A stretch of 64,000 bases of DNA from Saliniramus fredricksonii. Its GTDB lineage: Bacteria > Pseudomonadota > Alphaproteobacteria > Rhizobiales > Beijerinckiaceae. Below the pieces are notes generated by a model. It saw nothing but the letters and a program-made list of their open reading frames with translations. It was not told the origin of the DNA and did not search any database. The stretch covers positions 372,001 to 436,000 of the forward strand of contig NZ_FMBM01000001.1 in assembly GCF_900094735.1 (NCBI RefSeq), given 5' to 3'. A program made the position numbers and the translations under genes. Every line of letters begins with the position of its first letter. The first letter of the stretch is position 1. Positions 27,051-35,960 of this stretch are shown in pieces.

Positions 27051-27581
27051 TCACGCGGCAATCTGCCGGCCCGGCACGCGCAGCGCGAAGGACACGCCGG
27101 TCGAAACCTCGCACCCGCGCCCGATTCCTTCGATCGCAGCGCGCATGCGCCCGTCACGCGCGAGGAGATCATCGGCGAGCGCCACCAGACGCGCATTCGG
27201 CGTCGCAAAGGGTGCCTGTTCGCGCAGATGCGCGGCAATCATCGCCTCATCCACCTCGGGCGCGAGCGCACAGGCGGCGATAAAGGCAGCGGCGGGGGAG
27301 CGGCTCACGCCAAACCAGCAATGCATCACAAGCGGGCGCAGGCCCGGCCAGCCCGCCACGAATGCGACGAGCCGTGCGACATCCGGTTCCTGTGCAAGCA
27401 CATACCCTTCCCGTGGCGCGGTGATGTCATTGATGCCGAGGCGCAAATATTGCGTGCCGGCAATGGAACGACCTGCGATCTCCGGCATTGACGGGGAAAC
27501 GAGGCTGACGACATGCGAGGGCTGCTGCGCGCCCACGACATCATCAAGTTCAGCGAGCGGGCAGACATGAATGACAGGCAT
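27051..27581 (-). CDS. protein-tyrosine-phosphatase-like protein
   Basis: A 176-residue protein with the cysteine-phosphatase loop HCWFGVSRSP (His87, Cys88, Arg94: HC-x5-R). The rest (VSLVSPSMPEI, LGINDITAP) matches the compact phosphatase-like proteins common in Rhizobiales. It may dephosphorylate protein tyrosines or a small molecule. An alternative ATG at 27617 would add twelve residues. The following AT-rich gap to 27897 is about 280 bp and holds a small hairpin at 27784-27801 and presumably the promoter of the barrel gene. Confidence 0.78.
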   Translation of the reverse strand: MPVIHVCPLAELDDVVGAQQPSHVVSLVSPSMPEIAGRSIAGTQYLRLGINDITAPREGYVLAQEPDVARLVAFVAGWPGLRPLVMHCWFGVSRSPAAAFIAACALAPEVDEAMIAAHLREQAPFATPNARLVALADDLLARDGRMRAAIEGIGRGCEVSTGVSFALRVPGRQIAA

Positions 27582-27897
27582 GATTCGTCTTATCTGCGAC
27601 GGCTCTTTGCCAGTCAAGCGGCGCTCTGGAGCTCAAATAACCGTGCCGCCTGGAGCGTCTTTGGAGAAATATACGAGGACAGGAATACCCGCTCACGAAA
27701 TCGTCAACTTCCAACAGCCAAGTCACAATCGTGCCACAATTCCGCCACTGCTTTGAACCTCCTTATGGTTAATCAGTTATGAACGTTGCTTCTTTGCAAC
27801 GAATGCTTTGAAATACGGAAAATTTACGCTTTTCCCACTTCTCGGATCCATCATGCTGCGTTAGCTTGCAGCGAACTCGAAACAAAGGATGTTCCCA

Positions 27898-28662
27898 ATG
27901 AAGCGTACTCTCCTTGCTTCCACCGCCCTGGCGTTTCTCGCCGTCCCCGCCTTCGCAGCTGACCTTCCGTCAAGCGAGCCGGCTCCGGCACCGCAGACCT
28001 ACACCGCCCCGCCGGTCTTCACCTGGACGGGCTTCTATGCCGGTGTGAATGTCGGCTGGAACCAGAACGAGATGGATGTGCGCAACCGTGGCTTTACCGG
28101 GACAACTGGAAGCTACAACCCGTTCTCGGAGAAGAAGAACGGCTTCATCGGCGGCTTCCAGGTCGGCTATAACCAGCAATTCGACATGTTCGTCGCTGGT
28201 GTCGAGGCTGATCTGAGCTATCTCGGCAATCGCCGTGCGAGGGCTTCTACCGGCGTGACTAATCCTGCGGGTGTCACCGGCGTTCAGGGCACCAGCCGCC
28301 TCGACTGGCTTGGCACGTTGCGCGCCCGCGCCGGCGTCGCGATGGATAACGTGTTCGTCTACGGCACCGGTGGTCTCGCCTTCGGTACCCCGGATCAGCG
28401 CCTGACCCTGACCAATGCTGGCGGCACCGTCACGCATTCCGGCACGAAGGACGATACGCGCTTTGGCTGGACAATCGGTGCGGGCGCCGAGATCGCCGTG
28501 ATGGACAACCTGTCCTTCAAGGCGGAATATCTTTACTACGATCTCGGGCGCAACACGGTCCGGGCAAATGCGACCGCTGCGGGGCCTGCCGGCACCGCAA
28601 ACTCCGCCCGTTTCGAGAACAACGGACACATCGTTCGCGCCGGCATGAACTACCGCTTCTGA
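27898..28662 (+). CDS. Omp25/Omp31-type outer membrane beta-barrel protein
   Basis: A 254-residue exported protein: signal peptide about 1-20 (ending VPAFA), a Pro-rich linker, then an eight-strand barrel starting FTWTGFYAGVNVGW and ending with the aromatic terminus GMNYRF. This is the porin-family/Omp25 pattern of Rhizobiales, a structural outer-membrane protein. The second ATG at 27898 is used because AAAGGA lies 8 bp upstream. A strong terminator follows, so the gene is monocistronic. Confidence 0.92.
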   Translation: MKRTLLASTALAFLAVPAFAADLPSSEPAPAPQTYTAPPVFTWTGFYAGVNVGWNQNEMDVRNRGFTGTTGSYNPFSEKKNGFIGGFQVGYNQQFDMFVAGVEADLSYLGNRRARASTGVTNPAGVTGVQGTSRLDWLGTLRARAGVAMDNVFVYGTGGLAFGTPDQRLTLTNAGGTVTHSGTKDDTRFGWTIGAGAEIAVMDNLSFKAEYLYYDLGRNTVRANATAAGPAGTANSARFENNGHIVRAGMNYRF

Positions 28663-28684
28663 GCGATCTGAAAACCCGATACGA

Positions 28685-28716
28685 AAAGGCCCGGAGTGAT
28701 CCGGGCCTTTTTTCGT
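28685..28716 (+). terminator. rho-independent terminator after the barrel gene
   Basis: AAAGGCCCGG (28685-28694) pairs with CCGGGCCTTT, followed by a T-run, within 30 bp of the stop. Confidence 0.92.
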
Positions 28717-28738
28717 TTGCGCCATCTCGTTTCACTGC

Positions 28739-30103
28739 TCAGGCGCTCATGCGCCGCTGGCCCGGATCGGGAACCGTGACGCCGGCGGAGCTGTATTCGT
28801 TGAGCTTGTTGCGCAGGGTGCGGATCGAGATGCCCAGGATCTTCGCCGCATGGGTGCGGTTGCCGACGCAGTGATCGAGGGTGTCGAGAATCAGATCCTG
28901 CTCGACCTCCGCCACCGTGCGCCCGACCAGCGAACGCGTCACCGCTTCCGCCGTGCGCGCCGCGCGCGCGGCGGAATCGTCGGGCGCCGTCTCGAGCCCC
29001 TCGCCATCGGGGCTGCGCAGGGCATCGGCCTCGATCTCGGCCCCGCTCGACAGAAGCACCGCGCGATGGATCGCGTTTTCGAGCTCGCGCACATTGCCGC
29101 GCCAGGGTGCCGCGACGGCGAGATCGCGCGCCTGCGCCGAGAGCGGGCGCAGGGGAAGTCCGTTCTGCTCGGCATATTTCTCGGCGAAGAACGCGGCCAG
29201 CGCGAGCACGTCTTCCGGCCGCTCGCGCAGGGCCGGCAGCTTCAGATGCACGACGTTGAGCCGGTAGAACAGATCCTCGCGGAACGAGCCGTCCTTCACC
29301 GCCTCCGCGAGATTGCGGTTGGAGGTGGCGATGATGCGGATATCGACGGGGACGGGTTTCGAACCGCCGACCCGGTCGATCACCCGCTCCTGCAGGGCGC
29401 GCAGCAGCTTGGCCTGGAGGCGCGGATCCATCTCGGAGATCTCGTCGAGCAGCAGGGTGCCGCCGCTGGCTTCCTCGAACTTGCCGATCCGCCGCGCCGT
29501 GGCGCCGGTAAAGGCGCCCTTCTCATGACCGAACAGCTCCGATTCCAGCAGATTATCGGGGATCGCCGCGCAATTGAGCGAGATGAAGGGCTTGTTGCGC
29601 CGGCCCGAGCGCTGGTGCACATGGCGCGCGAGCACTTCCTTGCCGGTACCGCTCTCGCCGGTGATCAGGATCGAGGCCTCCGAGCCCGCCACCTGTTCGG
29701 CGAGCTTCACCACCTTCTCCATGGCCGGGTCGCGCCAGATAAAGGAGCGGTTATCGGCAGCCACCGCCTCGATCACGGCGGCGATCATGTCGGCATCGGG
29801 AGGCAGCGGGATGTATTCCTTCGCCCCCGCCTGGATCGCGGCGACGGCGGCGCGCGCATCGGTCCCCGTCCCGCAGGCCACGACGGGCAGACGCATGCGC
29901 TCGCGGGCAAGCGTCTCGACGAGTTCGGCGACGGGCAGGGAGACGTCGATCATGACGAGATCGGCACCCTTGGCGCGCAGGACGTTCATCCCCTGATCGA
30001 GCGCCTCGGCATGGGTGACCGCGGCACCGCGATTCATCGCGATGCGCGAGGCGTTGATCAGTTCGCCATTGAGCGTGCCGATGATCAGGAGGCGCATGGA
30101 CAT
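28739..30103 (-). CDS. flbD: sigma-54-dependent flagellar regulator FlbD
   Basis: A 454-residue NtrC-family activator. The receiver-like domain (1-115) keeps MIDVS but lacks the N-terminal acidic pair, so phosphorylation control is doubtful, as known for FlbD. The AAA+ domain has Walker A GESGTGKE, the sigma-54 contact GAFTGA and Walker B TLLLDEIS. A Fis-type HTH ends the protein (THAAKILGISIRTLRNKL). It activates late flagellar promoters. It is last in fliF-fliH-fliN-flbD, 31 bp after fliN. Confidence 0.93.
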   Translation of the reverse strand: MSMRLLIIGTLNGELINASRIAMNRGAAVTHAEALDQGMNVLRAKGADLVMIDVSLPVAELVETLARERMRLPVVACGTGTDARAAVAAIQAGAKEYIPLPPDADMIAAVIEAVAADNRSFIWRDPAMEKVVKLAEQVAGSEASILITGESGTGKEVLARHVHQRSGRRNKPFISLNCAAIPDNLLESELFGHEKGAFTGATARRIGKFEEASGGTLLLDEISEMDPRLQAKLLRALQERVIDRVGGSKPVPVDIRIIATSNRNLAEAVKDGSFREDLFYRLNVVHLKLPALRERPEDVLALAAFFAEKYAEQNGLPLRPLSAQARDLAVAAPWRGNVRELENAIHRAVLLSSGAEIEADALRSPDGEGLETAPDDSAARAARTAEAVTRSLVGRTVAEVEQDLILDTLDHCVGNRTHAAKILGISIRTLRNKLNEYSSAGVTVPDPGQRRMSA

Positions 30104-30134
30104 GTCGTTTCGATCCCTTGTCTTTCCCAGCGAC

Positions 30135-30485
30135 TCAGCTGTCGTTCTTGATGATTTCGGTCATGGTCACGCCCAGCCGGTCCTCGACGAGCACCACCTC
30201 GCCGCGCGCCACCAGGCGATTGTTGACGAAGATGTCGATCGCCTCACCGACCTTGCGGTCGAGATCGAGCACGGCGCCGGGGCCGAGCTGCAACAGGTCC
30301 CCCACCGGCATGCGCGACGAACCGAGGATCGCCGAGACGGTGACCGGCACGTCGAAGATCTGCTCGAGATCCGCAGCCGAGCGCTGCGATACCGGCGCAT
30401 CGCGGGTGGAGAGCGGCGCATTGGCATCGGCATCGAAATCGATATCCGAATTGTTCAACTGCGGCAGGTCGAATTCGTCGCTCAT
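30135..30485 (-). CDS. fliN: flagellar motor switch protein FliN
   Basis: A 116-residue C-ring subunit that binds CheY-P signals and FliH. The SpoA domain covers residues 40-116 (IFDVPVTVSAILGSSRMPV, LLQLGPGAVLDLDR, VNNRLVARGEVVLVEDRLGV). The first 38 residues are acidic and variable, as usual. It lies in the fliF-to-flbD unit, 90 bp after fliH. fliM is not in the window. Confidence 0.93.
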   Translation of the reverse strand: MSDEFDLPQLNNSDIDFDADANAPLSTRDAPVSQRSAADLEQIFDVPVTVSAILGSSRMPVGDLLQLGPGAVLDLDRKVGEAIDIFVNNRLVARGEVVLVEDRLGVTMTEIIKNDS

Positions 30486-30574
30486 TCTCTTCGCCTTCTG
30501 GTTTGCGGCACCACCTTAGCGGCGCCGTGATGACAATCTGCCCCGTCAGGGCATTCTTCCCTCCCGCCCCGCCT

Positions 30575-31195
30575 TCAGGCGGGACGGATGGCATCGGCAA
30601 CCGATGCTCCGATCTTCGCGCCTTCGCGCACGATGCCGCCATCGGCCCATTCGAGCCGTGCATCCCCCGGCTCGATTTCGGGCTCGCCCATGATCACGAG
30701 GCGTCCCTCGAAACCACGCTCACGCGCGATCTTCTGCATCAGCGTCTCGGTCTTCTCGACGAGCGCCTCGTTCACGCGCACCACGAGATGCGGCACGCCA
30801 CGCAGGTGTTCGAAGGATTTGCGCGCCAGCTGGCCGATCGCATCCATCGGGTAATGCGCCAGCGCGTCGCCGGCGAGTTTTTCAGCGAGCGCCGTGGCGA
30901 AGGCGACGGCTTCGTCCTCGAAGGCAGCGCGGTCCGCATCGGCGCGCGCGAGCAGGGCAGCAACATCCTCGGCGATGCGCGCGAGCATCTGCTGCATCTG
31001 CGCATCGGCCTCGACGCGCGCCTGTGCCTGCCCCTCGGCAAATCCGGCTTCACGCCCGCGCTTCTCGGCCTCGGCCAGGGCCTCGCGCCCCCTGGGCGTC
31101 TGCTCACCCGCCGGAGCCGCGAAATCCCGCTGGAACAGGAACTTGCGCGCCTCGGGCGGCTTGCCGCCGGATCCGGTTTTCTCATCCGCGCTCAT
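30575..31195 (-). CDS. fliH: flagellar assembly protein FliH
   Basis: A 206-residue protein of the export-ATPase stator. Features are an N-terminal KFLFQRDFAAP motif, a Glu/Ala/Gln-rich helix (about 35-90, GREAGFAEGQAQARVEADAQ) and the C-terminal FliH/VATPase-E type domain (about 100-206) ending LEWADGGIVREG. It tethers FliI to FliN and the export gate. Its start overlaps the fliF stop by 14 bp, which supports coupling. Confidence 0.85.
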   Translation of the reverse strand: MSADEKTGSGGKPPEARKFLFQRDFAAPAGEQTPRGREALAEAEKRGREAGFAEGQAQARVEADAQMQQMLARIAEDVAALLARADADRAAFEDEAVAFATALAEKLAGDALAHYPMDAIGQLARKSFEHLRGVPHLVVRVNEALVEKTETLMQKIARERGFEGRLVIMGEPEIEPGDARLEWADGGIVREGAKIGASVADAIRPA

Positions 31196-32795
31196 GGATC
31201 CACTGCCTCAGGACGGAAACGGTTTCCGTGGGACTCTGCTGGACGAGATCACCGACGCGATCCAGCGATTGCTGCTGCACCTCGCCGTTGACCTTGGCCA
31301 TTTCGATCATTTTCGAGGCCGGATTCTCGCGTTGCTGCAAGGCGGGATAATCGCTCTCGTCAGACGACCCGCCATCCGTGACGGCCTTGCGCTTCTGCGG
31401 CGCCTCGTTCGCGAGGATCTGGCGCACGAGCGGGCGCACCACCGTGAACAGCACGATCAGAACCAGCAGCGCGATCACGGCGAGCTCGATGATGTAGAGA
31501 ATGTCGGCGGGCGTCGGGTTCAACAGGTTCTCGACCAGGCCGGGCTCCTCGAAGGCGACGGGAGCCGGCGTTTCGGCGAATTGCAGATTGACCACCTCGA
31601 CCTGGTCGCCACGATCGGCATCGAAACCGATCGCCGTGCGCACCAGCGTCGCGATCTGTTCCAGCTCCTCCTGCGGGCGGGGCTCATAGACCATTTCGCC
31701 GTTCTCGTCCGGCACATAGCGGCCATCGACCAGCACCGCCACCGAGACCCGCGACAGACGCCCGCCCTCGATGGTCTCCACCCGGGTGGTGCTCGAGATC
31801 TCGTAATTGATGATCTCCTCGTTGACGGCCTGCTCGTCGCGCTGGCCGGCATCGGCGTCCTGCTCGTCGGCGCCGGGCAATTCGTTGCCGACGGTCACCT
31901 GGCCGTCATTGCTCGCGCTCGTCGCGGTCTCATTGCGCGACTGGGTCGAGCGGATGACGCGGCCATCCGGATCGAAGGTCTCCGAGCGGCTCTCGACGCG
32001 ATTATGGTCGAACTCCGCCGCGACCTGCACCCGCGCGCGCTGCTGCCCGACGACACCGGCGACGATATCCTCGATCTGACGCTGCAGGCGTCGTTCCGTG
32101 GCGGTGCGGCGTTCATCGGCGGCGAGCCCTCCGGCCATGCCGTCGGCATCACCCGCGCCATCGGCGAGCAGGCGCCCGCGCTCGTCGACGATCGAAACCC
32201 GATCGGGATTCATGCCCTCGACGGCAGAGGCGACGAGATGACGAATGGCGCGGACGTGGCTCGCTTCGAGATCGCCACGCAGCTTGAGCACGATCGAGGC
32301 GCGCGGCTGTTCGCGATCACGCTCGAACAGACGGCGCTCCGGCAGGGCGAGATGGACCCGCGCCGCCTCGACGCGCTGCAGCGAACCGATTGTGCGCGAC
32401 AACTCGCCTTCGAGCGCACGCAGGTGGTTGATGTTCTGCACGAAACTCGTGGCGGAGAAGGTGTCCCCCTCATCGAAGATCTCATAACCCACGCCGCTAC
32501 CGACCGGGATGCCCTGTCCGGCGAGGTCCATGCGAAGGCGCGCCAGGTCACTGCGCGGGGCCAGGATCGTCTGGCCGTCGCCGCGTGTCTCATACGCGAT
32601 GCCGCGGGTTTCGAGCTCGCGCACGACCGCACCGGCATCCTGCAGGGAGAGATCGGAATAGAGCACGCCCATGGCCGGCTCGCTCATCCGCATCATCACG
32701 AAGGCGAAGAAGATCACCATCGCCAGCGTCACCGCACCCATGGCGGCGATGCGCTGGGGTCCAAATCGTCCAACGAGTTCGATGGCCTGGTTCAC
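31182..32795 (-). CDS. fliF: flagellar MS-ring protein FliF
   Basis: A 537-residue inner-membrane ring protein. Helix 1 is about 20-38 and helix 2 about 430-452 (ILYIIELAVIALLVLIVLF); the periplasmic ring-building motifs lie between, including AGQGIPVGSGVGYEIFD and ARVHLALPERRLF. The C-terminus SPTETVSVLRQWIHERG is the FliG-binding tail. The GTG at 32795 (AGGA upstream) is preferred to an ATG 17 codons earlier, because the family begins VNQ...LGP. fliG, the usual neighbour, is absent here. Confidence 0.95.
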   Translation of the reverse strand: MNQAIELVGRFGPQRIAAMGAVTLAMVIFFAFVMMRMSEPAMGVLYSDLSLQDAGAVVRELETRGIAYETRGDGQTILAPRSDLARLRMDLAGQGIPVGSGVGYEIFDEGDTFSATSFVQNINHLRALEGELSRTIGSLQRVEAARVHLALPERRLFERDREQPRASIVLKLRGDLEASHVRAIRHLVASAVEGMNPDRVSIVDERGRLLADGAGDADGMAGGLAADERRTATERRLQRQIEDIVAGVVGQQRARVQVAAEFDHNRVESRSETFDPDGRVIRSTQSRNETATSASNDGQVTVGNELPGADEQDADAGQRDEQAVNEEIINYEISSTTRVETIEGGRLSRVSVAVLVDGRYVPDENGEMVYEPRPQEELEQIATLVRTAIGFDADRGDQVEVVNLQFAETPAPVAFEEPGLVENLLNPTPADILYIIELAVIALLVLIVLFTVVRPLVRQILANEAPQKRKAVTDGGSSDESDYPALQQRENPASKMIEMAKVNGEVQQQSLDRVGDLVQQSPTETVSVLRQWIHERG

Positions 32796-32871
32796 GCTGC
32801 GAAATCCTGCCTGTACGACCGATGCCGGGCAATGTCGCCCGGCCACTAGGCAAGAATTTCCCAGCCCATGG

Positions 32872-32886
32872 TTAGCAGGAAGTTAA
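32872..32886. promoter_or_regulatory. CtrA-binding box upstream of fliF
   Basis: TTAG-N7-TTAA followed by C, against the CtrA consensus TTAA-N7-TTAAC. It lies 77 bp before the fliF start, a usual place for CtrA control of class II flagellar operons. Confidence 0.6.
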
Positions 32887-32983
32887 CGCGCGCAAAGATC
32901 GGCGTGTGAGCGTGCTCAGACAACGAAAAGAGCGCCGCCCGAAACGGGAGACGCTCTCGTCTTTCCACCCTGACGGCGGAGAA

Positions 32984-33259
32984 TCAGTTGCGATAATGCT
33001 GGATTCGCGTCGTGCGCAGACCGGCAAGACCATGCTGATCAATCGATTGCTGCCAGGCCAGAAACTCCTCTGTGGTCAGCGTGTAGCGCTGACAGGCCTC
33101 CTCGAGACTCAAGAGCCCCCCGCGTACCGCGGCAACGACTTCCGCCTTGCGACGGATCACCCACCGGCGGGTATTCGTCGGCGGCAGATCCGCGACCGTC
33201 AGCGGGCTGCCATCCGGTCCGATTACATATTTCGCCCTCGGGCGATTAAGCTCGGTCAT
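32984..33259 (-). CDS. sciP: CtrA inhibitor SciP (DUF1153)
   Basis: A 91-residue DNA-binding protein nearly identical in pattern to known SciP: MTELNRPRAKYVIGPDGSPL, then NTRRWVIRRKAEVVAAVRGG, and the helix-turn-helix LSLEEACQRYTLTTEEFLAW. SciP binds CtrA-regulated promoters in G1 and blocks CtrA-driven transcription. The ATG at 33259 begins exactly at the family start. It is flanked by flagellar genes, and two CtrA-like boxes lie in its upstream gap, consistent with a CtrA-SciP loop. Confidence 0.95.
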   Translation of the reverse strand: MTELNRPRAKYVIGPDGSPLTVADLPPTNTRRWVIRRKAEVVAAVRGGLLSLEEACQRYTLTTEEFLAWQQSIDQHGLAGLRTTRIQHYRN

Positions 33260-33314
33260 GATACTCTCACACACTCGACTGACCAACGTCTGTGAGAACA
33301 CTACCCCCTTTCTT

Positions 33315-33329
33315 TTAAGAATTGCCTAA
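33315..33329. promoter_or_regulatory. CtrA-like box 1 upstream of sciP
   Basis: TTAA-N7-CTAA, seven of eight consensus positions, 56 bp before the sciP start in an AT-rich gap. Confidence 0.5.
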
Positions 33330-33346
33330 ATGGACGGCGACGGATT

Positions 33347-33361
33347 TTAGGCATTTGTTAA
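33347..33361. promoter_or_regulatory. CtrA-like box 2 upstream of sciP
   Basis: TTAG-N7-TTAA, seven of eight consensus positions, 88 bp before the sciP start. Together with box 1 it makes a pair of sites centred about 32 bp apart. Confidence 0.5.
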
Positions 33362-33400
33362 TCGAATTTTCGCGGTCGCTGCCATCGACTGAACGCGTCA

Positions 33401-34084
33401 TCATCGCATCGCGCCCTTGATCTGCGAGAGCGGCACCCGTTGTTCGCCGATCAGGAGAACCGGCTCCTGGCCTTCCAGATCGAGCGCATCGACAACGCCT
33501 TCGACTTCCGTCTTCACCGATATCGGTTGCCCGGAACCGTCCTGCGCATTGATGTCGACCGTATAGCGGCCGGGTTCGGCAAACTGACCGGAGGAGGTCA
33601 TCCCGTCCCATGTAAAGATCTGACGCCCGGCGGAGAGCGCCCCGGAGCGTGTGGCGACGACATTGCCGGCCTGATCACGGATCTCGATCGTCGTACGCGC
33701 GGCGTTGACCGGCACATCGAGGGTCCATTCCGCCTTGCCGTCGGCGAGCTGCGCTTCCTTGCCGTCGGCGCGCACCGACATCCCGACGAAGCTTGCTGCC
33801 GTGGCGACGTTCTGGGCCCGGGACGTCGTCAACAGCGCCTCGAGCGACTCGTTCGACTTGATCTGCTGCTCGACCGACGCGAACTGCACCAGTTGCTGGG
33901 TGAACTGGTTGGTATCCAGCGGATCGAGCGGGCTCTGGTTCTGCAACTGCGTTGTCAGAAGTGTCAGAAACGCATCGAAATTGTCGGCGATACCGCCGCC
34001 TGCTGCGGCGGCGGCCTCCTTGCGGGCATCGGCCTTCTGGGCGCCGCCCTGTCCGGCGATAATGTTTTCGATACCTGCTGCCAT
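33401..34084 (-). CDS. flgD: flagellar hook assembly protein FlgD
   Basis: A 227-residue hook-cap protein that promotes FlgE polymerisation. The conserved N-terminal segment FDAFLTLLTTQLQNQSPLDPLDTNQFTQQ is split by no gap and spans about 36-64. The C-terminal FlgD Ig-like and tudor-like part includes GRQIFTWDGMTSSGQ. It lies 25 bp after fliK and is probably cotranscribed from the sigma-54 promoter upstream of fliK. Confidence 0.93.
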   Translation of the reverse strand: MAAGIENIIAGQGGAQKADARKEAAAAAGGGIADNFDAFLTLLTTQLQNQSPLDPLDTNQFTQQLVQFASVEQQIKSNESLEALLTTSRAQNVATAASFVGMSVRADGKEAQLADGKAEWTLDVPVNAARTTIEIRDQAGNVVATRSGALSAGRQIFTWDGMTSSGQFAEPGRYTVDINAQDGSGQPISVKTEVEGVVDALDLEGQEPVLLIGEQRVPLSQIKGAMR

Positions 34085-34109
34085 GACGGCCTCACTTCCC
34101 GATCCTGTT

Positions 34110-35900
34110 TCAAATGCTCAGATCGACGCCGCCGAGCGCGCGCCGCAGCGCCTGGCGGGCCAGCAGAGTCTCGCGGGCGAGTGCCCGGATCTCCGCTGCC
34201 GCCAGACCTTTTTCACTCTCGTCACCGTCGCGACCATGCCCGTCACCGGGCATGCGGCTCCGATCTGCCTCGGCATCACCCCAGTCCCCGCCGGCATGCC
34301 GGTCGCCGTCATCGCGCAGCGACAGATCGATCCCGTCTTCCGACGGCTTGAGACCGGCCTGCTCGAAAGCCCGCTCCAATGTGCGCGCATCGCGCTGCAG
34401 GAGTTGCAGCGTCTCGACCCGGTCCACCACGAGCCGCGCCTTGACGGTGCCCTCGTCGTCGATGTCGAGACTCACCGCGATGCGTCCGAGTTCAGCCGGG
34501 TCAAGACGGATGTCGAAGCGGCTCGCCCCGCCCATCGCCTTCATCCCGAGCGTCACCGGCACGGCGGAGAGCGGTGTGTTGATCAGCACCGAGCCGTTCG
34601 TCTGCGTTGCCGCAGCGCCGGCCTGACCGGTCGTATTGGCCTGACCGCTCGCCGTCGTGCTCGCTTCCGCCGCGGCCTGGGCCGCCCCTTGCGACGCCCC
34701 CTGGATCTGCATCGGGGAGCCTTCGGCGCCGACCTGCATCATGCGCGCTATCTGTTCGCCGGTCCGGCTTGCCGTCTGCGCAGCATCTCCCGATGCCGGG
34801 CCGGCACGATCGACCCCCGCCTCACTGCCGAGCGCCCGACGCAGCGCCTCCAGCGCAACGCCCGAGCGGTTCTCGGCGCCGGCTTCACCCTCACCCTGGC
34901 CACCGCCCTGACCCCCATCCTGCCCACCATTCTGCCCCCTTGCATCCGGGTTCGAACCGGCGGCGGCTGTATCACCGGTCGCGGCGATCTGCGCGGTGCC
35001 GGACGCCGCTGCCGCATTGCCTTGCGGCGCACGCGGAGCATCACCGGTGACCGGGCTCGCCGCAACCGGACCGCCGTCACGGCGCGCAGGCTGCGAGGCT
35101 TGGTCAGCGCCAGTCAGCTGCGCGGGAATGGCCGCTGTGGCCTGCTGCGATTCGTCACCTTCCTGCGTATCGGACTGCCCCTCCTCCGACGCGTCATCCT
35201 GCACGTCGTCCGGCGCCCCGCCGGAAATGGCCTCGATCAGCCTCTGCCCGACCTCTTGCGCTTCACCTTCGGTCCGGTCGCCGCCGGCTTCGGCGACGGC
35301 GATCGCCTCATCCGCGTCGGCCGCGACATCCGCATCGCCGGCCTCCATGTCTTCTTCCGCCTCGGCATCGGCTTGCGCGGCGTGTTCGGTTTGCGCAGCG
35401 AGTACGGCCCGAATTCCCGAGGGCGTGCCGTCGGCGGCTTCGCCCGCCTCGGCGACAATGCCCTTCTCGGCCTTACCATCCGCGCCGCCATCCGGCTCCG
35501 CTTCGCCGGCAAGCGCATTCAGGATGGCGGCAAGACTATCGGGGGACAAGGATTTGCCGGCGCCCTCGACCGTCTCGCCCCGGCCCTGCATCAGCGCCGC
35601 CGGTGAGGTCCCCGATCGCGCATCCCGTGCACGCGCCGCGTCTTCCTGCGCCGCACTCGCGCCGGCACCGCTGCGGGCGGCTCCGCGCGCCCGCTCAGGG
35701 CGATCCGCTGCTGGCGCAAGCGTGAAGCGCGGGCGCGCGTCATCACTGCGTGACCCGCCGCTGTCGGCCGCGTCCCGGTTGGAGGCGCCCGGGTTTGACA
35801 TGTCGCGCGCACGCGTCGCGTCGCGCGCGGATCGGGCACCGGAATCACCGGCCGGGTCGCGACGCGCAGGCGCAAGATAATCCGTCAGGTCATTACGCAT
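34110..35900 (-). CDS. fliK: flagellar hook-length control protein FliK
   Basis: A 596-residue protein. The first 440 residues are low-complexity (Ala, Gly, Asp, Gln-rich, including GQNGGQDGGQGGGQGEGEA), as expected for the variable ruler part. The conserved Flg_hook domain spans about 455-535 (GASRFDIRLDPAELGRIAV, LLQRDARTLERAFEQAGL). It measures the hook and switches export to filament proteins. The ATG at 35900 is preferred because AGGA lies 9 bp upstream; a GTG at 35906 is in frame. Confidence 0.88.
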   Translation of the reverse strand: MRNDLTDYLAPARRDPAGDSGARSARDATRARDMSNPGASNRDAADSGGSRSDDARPRFTLAPAADRPERARGAARSGAGASAAQEDAARARDARSGTSPAALMQGRGETVEGAGKSLSPDSLAAILNALAGEAEPDGGADGKAEKGIVAEAGEAADGTPSGIRAVLAAQTEHAAQADAEAEEDMEAGDADVAADADEAIAVAEAGGDRTEGEAQEVGQRLIEAISGGAPDDVQDDASEEGQSDTQEGDESQQATAAIPAQLTGADQASQPARRDGGPVAASPVTGDAPRAPQGNAAAASGTAQIAATGDTAAAGSNPDARGQNGGQDGGQGGGQGEGEAGAENRSGVALEALRRALGSEAGVDRAGPASGDAAQTASRTGEQIARMMQVGAEGSPMQIQGASQGAAQAAAEASTTASGQANTTGQAGAAATQTNGSVLINTPLSAVPVTLGMKAMGGASRFDIRLDPAELGRIAVSLDIDDEGTVKARLVVDRVETLQLLQRDARTLERAFEQAGLKPSEDGIDLSLRDDGDRHAGGDWGDAEADRSRMPGDGHGRDGDESEKGLAAAEIRALARETLLARQALRRALGGVDLSI

Positions 35901-35960
35901 GGTCACTCATCCTGTCACGGAGCCGGAACAAGCAACAAAACCCGGCTGCGCGGGATTTTT

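Noticed and set aside
27618-27897. Non-coding RNA in the AT-rich gap before the barrel gene
   Set aside because: Only a 6-bp hairpin at 27784-27801 is visible; no conserved RNA motif and no terminator of its own.
30894-32849. Plus-strand frame of 651 codons
   Set aside because: Antisense of fliF, whose family motifs are clear on the reverse strand.
33705-35606. Long plus-strand frame of 633 codons
   Set aside because: Antisense shadow of fliK; low complexity with no recognisable motif.
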